This document shows positions 16,059 to 21,276 of a DNA stretch of 21,276 nt, piece by piece. The DNA comes from Bacteroidales bacterium (GTDB lineage Bacteria; Bacteroidota; Bacteroidia; Bacteroidales; JAADGE01): positions 1 through 21,276 of the forward strand of contig JALSMF010000106.1 of the NCBI GenBank assembly GCA_026987795.1. The letters are read 5' to 3'. A program made the translations under genes and the position numbers. The first letter of the stretch is position 1. Every line of letters starts with the position of its first letter. Below the pieces are notes generated by a model. The model did no database searches and was not told the origin of the DNA. It saw only the letters and a list, made by a program, of their open reading frames with translations.

Positions 16059-17381
16059 ATGGCTAAAAAAACTTTTGTTCTTGATACCAACGTCATTCTG
16101 CATGACTATACAAGTTTACTGCAATTTGAAGATAATGATATAATTATTCCCATAACCGTTCTTGAAGAGTTAGATAAATTTAAGAAAGGAAACGAAGAAA
16201 TTAATTATCACGCCCGTGAGTTTATGAGAGAATTAGACAAGCTTGCCGGAGACAGCCTTTTTAACGGAGGCATTGAGCTTGGAGAAGGAAAAGGAAAATT
16301 AAAAATAGAACTCGGCAAACCGTTTTCCGAAGAGATGAAACTGTCTTTATCAGAAGACATAAACGACCACAGGATAATAGCCGTCGCTGATTATTACAGA
16401 AGAAATTTCCCGGATAAAAAGGTCGTGCTGGTCAGCAAGGATATTAATATGAGAATGAAAGCCAAGTCTTTGGGCATAAACGCCGAAGATTACAAATCTG
16501 ATAAAGTTCGAAATATTGAAGATATTCACAAAGAGGTTAATTTATATGATAATGTTGATGATAAACTTATTTCGCGAATGTATCAGGAGGAAGCAGGTTT
16601 ACCTTTATCGGAGTTTAACCTTAACCCCAAGCCCGGAATAAACAGTTTTTTCATACTTAAAGGAAGTAATTCCAGTGCTTTGGCAAAATACAACTATGTT
16701 GAAGAAACCGTAGTAAAAGTCAGCAAAAAAACAGCTTACGGCATAAAACCGAGAAATGCCGAACAAACTTTTGCAATGGAAGCATTGCTTGACGACAAAA
16801 TTAAACTTATAACATTAACAGGAAAAGCAGGAACAGGAAAAACACTCCTCGCTCTTGCCTCTGCATTGCAACAACGTCGAGATTACGAGCAAATTATGCT
16901 TGCCAGACCTATTGTTGCACTTTCAAACAAAGACATAGGATATTTACCGGGAGACGAAAAAGCTAAAATAGGACCGTATATGCAGCCCCTTTTTGACAAT
17001 CTCACGGTAATTAAGCATCAATTCGGCAGGCAAAGTAAAGATTTTGCAAGAATTGACGAGATGCTTAAAGAAGAGAAACTTGTTATTACGCCTTTGGCAT
17101 ATTTACGAGGACGAAGTTTGTCCAATGCATACTTTATAATTGATGAAGCTCAAAATCTCACACCTCTTGAAGTGAAAACTATAGTAACTCGTGCCGGAGA
17201 AGGAACGAAAATTGTCTTTACGGGCGATATTAACCAAATTGACTCTCCTTATTTGGATTCAAAATCTAACGGATTGTCATATTTAACTGACAGAATGAAA
17301 GGGCAGGATATTTTTGTTCATATTAACTTAATGAAAGGCGAAAGAAGTTACTTAGCTGAGCTTGCAAGTGATTTGCTATAA
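16059..17381 (+). CDS. PIN domain-PhoH ATPase fusion (PhoH family protein)
   Basis: The 440-residue protein joins an N-terminal PIN nuclease-like domain (about 5-140) to a C-terminal PhoH ATPase (about 225-440). PIN acidic residues are visible at D9 (V-L-D-T-N), E36/E37 (V-L-E-E-L-D-K) and a D-H-R-I-I-A-V-A motif further on. The ATPase shows Walker A GKAGTGKT (255-262), the A-R-P-I-V...D-I-G-Y-L-P-G-D segment and Walker B I-I-D-E-A-Q-N (D362, E363), then F-T-G-D-I-N-Q-I-D. This is the PhoH2-type architecture, for which RNA helicase and ribonuclease activities are reported in other bacteria; whether this copy cuts RNA is inferred. No small PhoAT-like antitoxin gene precedes it in the 119-bp gap. 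It ends in a 6-bp overlap with the convergent minus-strand gene. Confidence 0.92.
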   Translation: MAKKTFVLDTNVILHDYTSLLQFEDNDIIIPITVLEELDKFKKGNEEINYHAREFMRELDKLAGDSLFNGGIELGEGKGKLKIELGKPFSEEMKLSLSEDINDHRIIAVADYYRRNFPDKKVVLVSKDINMRMKAKSLGINAEDYKSDKVRNIEDIHKEVNLYDNVDDKLISRMYQEEAGLPLSEFNLNPKPGINSFFILKGSNSSALAKYNYVEETVVKVSKKTAYGIKPRNAEQTFAMEALLDDKIKLITLTGKAGTGKTLLALASALQQRRDYEQIMLARPIVALSNKDIGYLPGDEKAKIGPYMQPLFDNLTVIKHQFGRQSKDFARIDEMLKEEKLVITPLAYLRGRSLSNAYFIIDEAQNLTPLEVKTIVTRAGEGTKIVFTGDINQIDSPYLDSKSNGLSYLTDRMKGQDIFVHINLMKGERSYLAELASDLL

Positions 17382-18167
17382 ATTAAGGTTTATGTTTTTT
17401 ATAAAATTGTCAGAGTCAAATCCGGAATCAAACTCCGGATTTTTCACAATTATGCCCGTAGTATAATTAAAAAAACCTTTAATATATTTATTATGAAGTG
17501 TGTATAAAAATTCTTCACGCTCTCCGTTATATTTTTTTTCTTTTATCAAAACCTCTTCTGTTTTCAGAAATTTATTCGGATTCTTGTTTATTAACGGCAG
17601 ATATTTTTCATAAAGTTTTTTAGAAATCCTTATAACGACAACATTTTTACCGAACGGCTTACGAATAATATGGTTATAACTTAAATCAATAACATCGTTT
17701 CGAATTTTTGTTGTAGTTTTATCAAATGTTATAAACCTGAACCCGGTTTCAATAATTTTTCGGGCAGTTCCCTCTTCAGGGGTATAATGCAGAAATATAA
17801 AATCGTTATCGCCGTCTTCAAAAATAAAATTCTGAATATCAGGGCTCATAAAAAAGTCCTTTTCGTAATCATAAATTTCCGAGTTGCCTATATAATACAA
17901 AAATTTTCCGAGCAAAAAATCTAATTTTGTAAAATCGCCTTTTGCAATAAATTCTTTACCTTCCGCTTTTACGGTATAATAATTATAGTTCGATATTTTT
18001 TTACTTTCATATAAATTTTTCAAATGCTTATACGATGTCTTTCTGAAGTCGACAGAAACTTCCCAGCCGTAATCAGTCGAATTTTTAATTTTAACGGTAA
18101 TTTTTTCTTTGTGATTGTCAATCACATGGGCAGAATACCATTTTTCAAAACGAGAAAAGTTGTTCAT
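17376..18167 (-). CDS. Unrecognised 263-aa protein: Imm53-like N-terminal domain joined to a possible ADP-ribosyltransferase-like domain
   Basis: I do not recognise the whole protein. Residues about 3-93 follow the outline of polymorphic-toxin immunity family Imm53: F-E-K-W-Y at 7-11, a gap, K-I-T-V-K-I, then Y-G-W-E-V-S-V-D-F at 33-41, a strand with Y-Y-T-V-K-A and a closing L-G-K-F-L-Y-Y-I helix. Residues about 122-245 contain F-L-H127-Y-T129, then A-R-K-I-I-x-x-G-F, which is like motif I of ADP-ribosyltransferase folds (H-x-T followed by I-L-x-x-G-F). A basic stretch V-V-V-I-R-I-S and an acidic G-E-R-E-E-F (215-220) come later. No signal peptide or membrane helix is seen, so it is cytosolic. 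It starts 9 bp after the acyl-CoA reductase stop, so translation is probably coupled, and its stop overlaps the phoH end by 6 bp. Both domain calls are by pattern only. Confidence 0.5.
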   Translation of the reverse strand: MNNFSRFEKWYSAHVIDNHKEKITVKIKNSTDYGWEVSVDFRKTSYKHLKNLYESKKISNYNYYTVKAEGKEFIAKGDFTKLDFLLGKFLYYIGNSEIYDYEKDFFMSPDIQNFIFEDGDNDFIFLHYTPEEGTARKIIETGFRFITFDKTTTKIRNDVIDLSYNHIIRKPFGKNVVVIRISKKLYEKYLPLINKNPNKFLKTEEVLIKEKKYNGEREEFLYTLHNKYIKGFFNYTTGIIVKNPEFDSGFDSDNFIKNINLNL

Positions 18168-18176
18168 GTTTTTCAG

Positions 18177-19178
18177 TTATAGTTCTGTCAAAAACTTAAT
18201 TGTATCAACATTATCGGCATAATCCCAAAGTTGCGGCTTCTGGCTTTCACCGAAATATATCGAATTATCTGCAAATCTTTCTTTTGAAACGACACACTGT
18301 ATCATTTCATTGTCGGTTTGCAGACGTTTTTTTACGGTATCAGGTTTTGAATAGTTTTCATAATAAACAACGGAAACCGGAGAAGCATAAGCAATATCTT
18401 CTTTCATAAGCATAATGCCGTTGTCCTTAAAATCTATTCGGTTCATCATATAAATTGCCCGGTTATAGTCGTAATTATTGGCATATTTATTATGATTAAT
18501 AATATTTTTATATTTTAATGAATTTCTGAAAATATTATCAAGTTCATATCCGTCAGGCAAAAAAAGTTTTGAAACGTTTCGGCACCCTAACCCGAAATAT
18601 AAAAAAATATCATCGGCGAGCCGTTGCAATTCTTCATCGGTTTCGCTTCCGTCAAGAACGGCAACCGAATTTCTGTTTTTTCGAATAATATGCGGATATT
18701 TTCCGAAGTAATATTCAAAATAACGTGCCGAATTATTACTGCCGACAGCAATTACGGCATCAAAATTTTCCAATTTACCTTCGGTAATAAAAATACGTTT
18801 TTTAAATTCAGACTCAATGTCAATCAACATTTTTATAATTGCCGGCATCAGCTTATCATCTTTTGACGATAATTTTCCGACAAAATAATTTCCGCTTATA
18901 AGCACCGACAAAAAATCATGAAACCCGACAAGCGGGATATTTCCGGCAGTTATCACTCCTACCCTTTTATTGGTTTTTGGTTTTTGCAGTTCAGGATATT
19001 TTGCAATCCATTTTTCAAGATTTTCTTTTTTTAGCGAATTTGCCGTTTCCGTTAAGGCAAAGTCAATAAAACCGGGAGTAAACCACAAATTATGGCTACC
19101 TTGTTTTAAAGATTCTTTGCTGTCTTGTATTTTTTCGCCTAACTGTATAAAAGCATCTGTCCTTTTTTGCAAATTCAT
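18177..19178 (-). CDS. LuxC-like acyl-CoA reductase
   Basis: This 333-residue protein belongs to the aldehyde-dehydrogenase-like LuxC/acyl-CoA reductase group typical of Bacteroidota. Visible marks are the nucleotide-binding segment V-G-V-I-T-A-G-N-I-P-L-V-G-F-H-D (73-88), S-G-N-Y-F-V-G-K-L-S-S-K-D, the V-I-A-V-G-S-N-N-S region and the catalytic cysteine C199 in G-L-G-C-R-N-V-S-K-L-F. It is expected to reduce an acyl-CoA or acyl-thioester to an aldehyde with NAD(P)H; the true substrate in these bacteria is unknown. Family members often sit next to a ferredoxin and serC/serA, none of which are here. A strong ribosome-binding site AAAGGAG (19192-19186), 7 nt before the ATG, fixes the start. The Imm53/ART-like gene follows at 9 bp. 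Confidence 0.85.
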   Translation of the reverse strand: MNLQKRTDAFIQLGEKIQDSKESLKQGSHNLWFTPGFIDFALTETANSLKKENLEKWIAKYPELQKPKTNKRVGVITAGNIPLVGFHDFLSVLISGNYFVGKLSSKDDKLMPAIIKMLIDIESEFKKRIFITEGKLENFDAVIAVGSNNSARYFEYYFGKYPHIIRKNRNSVAVLDGSETDEELQRLADDIFLYFGLGCRNVSKLFLPDGYELDNIFRNSLKYKNIINHNKYANNYDYNRAIYMMNRIDFKDNGIMLMKEDIAYASPVSVVYYENYSKPDTVKKRLQTDNEMIQCVVSKERFADNSIYFGESQKPQLWDYADNVDTIKFLTEL

Positions 19179-19180
19179 TT

Positions 19181-19315
19181 TTATTCTCCTTTAAGTTTTT
19201 CATAAACTTCCTTAACTCTTCCGCTGTTCTTAAGCATTACTTTTTACAAAATTTTGTATGTGCAATAATCATTTCCCGCCTTGTATATCAGATTTATCAG
19301 GTATGGGTATTTCAT
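19181..19315 (-). pseudogene. Small 44-codon reading frame with one internal stop, between methyltransferase and acyl-CoA reductase genes
   Basis: One base after the methyltransferase stop an ATG (19315) opens a frame that reads 23 codons (MKYPYLINLIYKAGNDYCTY, then KIL), meets a TAA (19246-19244), and continues in the same frame with K-V and then MLKNSGRVKEVYEKLKGE to a TAA at 19183-19181. The frame fills almost the whole 138-bp gap, and its end contains the ribosome-binding site of the next gene. This could be a small gene broken by a nonsense mutation, two tiny peptides (the second starting at 19237), or chance. I see no family resemblance. It is reported because the gap otherwise has no visible promoter. 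Confidence 0.25.
19186..19192 (-). promoter_or_regulatory. Strong Shine-Dalgarno site of the acyl-CoA reductase gene
   Basis: Minus-strand AAAGGAG lies 7 nt before the ATG at 19178. It is the strongest Shine-Dalgarno match noticed in the window and lies inside the last codons of the small interrupted frame upstream. Confidence 0.6.
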
Positions 19316-19316
19316 T

Positions 19317-20114
19317 TTAAAATTTAACGACAAAATTTTCTTTCGACAGTTCTTTTCGAAAAAATACTATACCGCTGAAAAATAAATCAACACTTAAAGT
19401 TACTCTTTCGTTTTTTTTAATTTCTTCCCATGCTTCTTCCATTTCTTTCGACCAATGGATATCATCGAAATAAAAAATTGTTTCGTTATTCACTTTTTTC
19501 AAACATTGCCTGAAATAATTTAAGGTTGCAGTTTTTGTATGATTGCCGTCGAAATATACAAAGTCAACTGTTTTTAAATTGTTTAACAATTCCGGTAATT
19601 TATCATCAATATTTCCAGTAATCTGCCTTATATTTCCGATATTCAGTTCTTTAAAATTATTGTACGCAATTTTTGCTGTTTCGGGGCAGCCTTCTATGGT
19701 ATATACAGTTGCTTTTTTATCAGGCATTGCAAGATATAAAGTCCCGAGTCCGAGAGAGGTTCCGAGTTCGATAATTGTTTCGGGTTTATAATATTCTGTC
19801 ATACGAAAAAGCATCTCGCCGAATTTCTCTCTGATTGCCGAATATCGGGCAATGTTTTTTATTTTTCGAAGATTCGATTTCATCACTTTTGAGCCGGCAC
19901 CGAAATCTTTTACTTTTATTCTCTTTTCACTTTCGAGCAAATCGTACCTTAATTCGGCAATATCATCATAAGCATAAAAATATCTGTTTCCGTATAAAAT
20001 TTCACTGACAAAATGATACAAAAACGGGGAGTGTATCCCGTAACCTTTTTTATGCTTTGCCGTTAAGCTGTACCTTAAATATTTTAACACGAAATATATT
20101 CGTTTCATTTTCAT
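19317..20114 (-). CDS. Class I SAM-dependent methyltransferase (O-methyltransferase-like)
   Basis: The 265-residue protein has a Rossmann methyltransferase fold. Motif I is ELGTSLGLGT (116-125), an acidic strand end T-I-E-G (139-142) would hold the SAM ribose, V-D-F-V-Y-F-D-G-N-H (183-192) matches motif IV of the O-methyltransferase group, and D-D-I-H-W-S (217-222) follows. The N-terminal region (about 10-110) with K-K-G-Y-G-I-H-S-P-F is typical of a Bacteroidota-specific family of unknown substrate. A caffeoyl-CoA O-methyltransferase-like reaction is possible but unproven. Two in-frame ATGs (20114, 20108) leave the start open by two codons. It follows the MFS transporter gene by 93 bp without a clear promoter in the gap, so shared transcription is possible. 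Confidence 0.82.
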   Translation of the reverse strand: MKMKRIYFVLKYLRYSLTAKHKKGYGIHSPFLYHFVSEILYGNRYFYAYDDIAELRYDLLESEKRIKVKDFGAGSKVMKSNLRKIKNIARYSAIREKFGEMLFRMTEYYKPETIIELGTSLGLGTLYLAMPDKKATVYTIEGCPETAKIAYNNFKELNIGNIRQITGNIDDKLPELLNNLKTVDFVYFDGNHTKTATLNYFRQCLKKVNNETIFYFDDIHWSKEMEEAWEEIKKNERVTLSVDLFFSGIVFFRKELSKENFVVKF

Positions 20115-20207
20115 ACAACTTTTTTACAAAACCGACTGTTTTTGTCTGCAATATAGTTTTTTAAAGTAATGCGTTTTGTATTTAGCAAAGCACAGAATTA
20201 TAAAAAA

Positions 20208-21275
20208 TCAGTTCTTTACGCTTTTTAAAACATATTTGTCGTAAATTAGTAAGCCTAATACAGTAACAACGCCTATTGCACTGAAAATATACCAAATATG
20301 GTCAGGATTATAGGTGTCCCACAAATATTGAGTCAATTCTGTTTTTCCCATTCCCATTTGTTTTGCCGCTTCTTCAAAATATTGATTTTTAGAAAATTCT
20401 TTAGACATTTCAGGCAGCTGCAAGCCTCTTGCGGAAACCTCTTTTTTCAGTAGTGACATTTTATCTGATATACTCTGATAAACATTTCCCGATAAAAAGC
20501 CCGTAAGAAAATTTCCCGCCGCTACCGGCAAAAATGAAGTTCCCATATAAAGAGCTTCTTTTCCTTTCGGTGCAATTCTTCCCACATATTCCGTAAATTT
20601 CGGCGAGCTTGCCATTTCACCTACAGCAAAAATTACGATACCGAAAATAACGAAAAAAGCATTATTCGTAGCAAACGCTAAGCCTATACCTATTGCATTT
20701 ACAATTATTCCTGTGATAATTGCATTTACCGGTTTTAGTTTCATCACAATTGATGAAATAAGCACTTGAACGAGAATAATCATCCCGGCATCCAAGTTAA
20801 TAATCATCTCAGGAGCTATATCTCCGTGTTTTGTTCCGAAAGCATTTGCCAGCCAAGGAGAAATATTATTAAGAGCATTATACAAGACAGAAGTATCAAT
20901 CCATTGTTCTATGAAGTTCGGCAATGTATAAAATAATTGATTAAACATAGTCCAAAAACCGACCATTATAATAAGAAATATCAGTAATTTAGTATCTTTA
21001 AGAGCTGTCAAAATGTTATTTAACGAATTTTTTATAACTTCTGTCAATTTTTTATCTGATTTTTCTCTGTGAGGCTCTTTATAGAAAAACAATACTATAA
21101 TTAAGTTTGTCAAAATTGCTGCCGCTGACATATAAAAAACAAGTTTCCAGTTGTTGCCGTCACCCGTATGTCTTAATTTTGAAGCAATAAAAGGACCTAC
21201 AAACCCGCCTACATTTACAATCATATAAAATATCCCGAAACCTATTGAAGATGTTTCTTTATCGGTTGTTTTAGT
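20208..21275 (-). CDS. MFS transporter, POT-like, C-terminal part (5' end outside the window)
   Basis: The frame is open to the right edge (the upstream codons read T-K-T-T-D-K-E-T-S-S-I-G-F-G-I-F-Y), so the ATG at 21224 is an internal methionine and the true start lies outside. About 355 residues are visible, with roughly eight hydrophobic helices. The G-E-M-A-S-S-P-K-F-T-E-Y...A-P...M-G-T-S-F-L segment resembles the G-E-x-x-x-S-P...A-P...M-G-x-W-F-L signature of proton-coupled peptide (POT/PTR) transporters, though a general MFS assignment is safer. A long hydrophilic insert before the last helix (S-D-K-M-S-L-L-K-K...L-W-D-T-Y-N-P-D) is seen in Bacteroidota members. Substrate is not inferable. 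It is upstream of the methyltransferase gene on the same strand. Confidence 0.85.
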   Translation of the reverse strand, partial: TKTTDKETSSIGFGIFYMIVNVGGFVGPFIASKLRHTGDGNNWKLVFYMSAAAILTNLIIVLFFYKEPHREKSDKKLTEVIKNSLNNILTALKDTKLLIFLIIMVGFWTMFNQLFYTLPNFIEQWIDTSVLYNALNNISPWLANAFGTKHGDIAPEMIINLDAGMIILVQVLISSIVMKLKPVNAIITGIIVNAIGIGLAFATNNAFFVIFGIVIFAVGEMASSPKFTEYVGRIAPKGKEALYMGTSFLPVAAGNFLTGFLSGNVYQSISDKMSLLKKEVSARGLQLPEMSKEFSKNQYFEEAAKQMGMGKTELTQYLWDTYNPDHIWYIFSAIGVVTVLGLLIYDKYVLKSVKN

Positions 21276-21276
21276 T

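Noticed and set aside
21222..21224. ATG as the start of the MFS transporter
   Set aside because: The reading frame continues upstream to the window edge with membrane-protein-like sequence, and the protein would lack its first helices.
1..21276. Mobile element, prophage, CRISPR array, tRNA or rRNA
   Set aside because: No transposase or integrase, no long terminal inverted repeats, no regularly spaced repeats, and no tRNA-like cloverleaf were seen in the intergenic gaps.

Overview
The window comes from an AT-rich bacterium of the Bacteroidota, probably Bacteroidales-like. Several features agree on this. There is a TonB-dependent outer-membrane receptor, a type IX secretion (T9SS) C-terminal sorting domain, a DUF2490-type beta-barrel protein and a LuxC-like acyl-CoA reductase of the Bacteroidota type. 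The MutS Walker A reads GPNMAGKS. Signal peptides end in ...SQ or ...AQ, and several upstream regions carry the Bacteroidota promoter pattern TTTG/TTG - about 19 to 21 nt - TAnnTTTG. I saw no IS element, phage, CRISPR array, tRNA or rRNA, and no intergenic stretch exceeds 300 bases. The region looks like ordinary chromosome with a few lineage-specific genes.

Layout. (1) 1-2883, plus strand: the C-terminal part of a TonB-dependent receptor cut by the left edge, a terminator, then a two-gene cluster of a small secreted PepSY-like protein and a DUF2490-like outer-membrane protein. (2) 2899-7080: mutS (minus) diverges from a saccharopine dehydrogenase gene (plus) across a 240-bp region with a good mutS promoter and several inverted repeats. 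(3) 7088-11349, minus: probable operon of a membrane PASTA protein, a T9SS cargo protein, coaD and an AmrS-type radical SAM enzyme. (4) 11467-14441: an M23 peptidase (plus) converges on a long secreted leucine-rich-repeat protein (minus); their stop codons share one TTAA. (5) 14653-17381: folC (minus) diverges from a PIN-PhoH ATPase gene (plus) that has a textbook promoter. (6) 17376-21276, minus: an MFS transporter cut by the right edge, a SAM methyltransferase, a small interrupted reading frame, a LuxC-like acyl-CoA reductase, and an unusual 263-aa protein that looks like an Imm53-like domain joined to a possible ADP-ribosyltransferase-like domain.

How the genes fit together. Most are housekeeping: mismatch repair (MutS), coenzyme A synthesis (CoaD), folate polyglutamylation (FolC), cell-wall turnover (M23, possibly the PASTA protein) and lysine/saccharopine metabolism. 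The others serve the envelope: TonB uptake, T9SS cargo, LRR surface protein, transporter. All four convergent gene pairs are separated by 15 bp or less, or overlap, so there is no room for intrinsic terminators there. The best candidate for something undescribed is the 17376-18167 protein, tightly coupled to the acyl-CoA reductase. I see no complete new multi-gene system that the sequence alone would prove.
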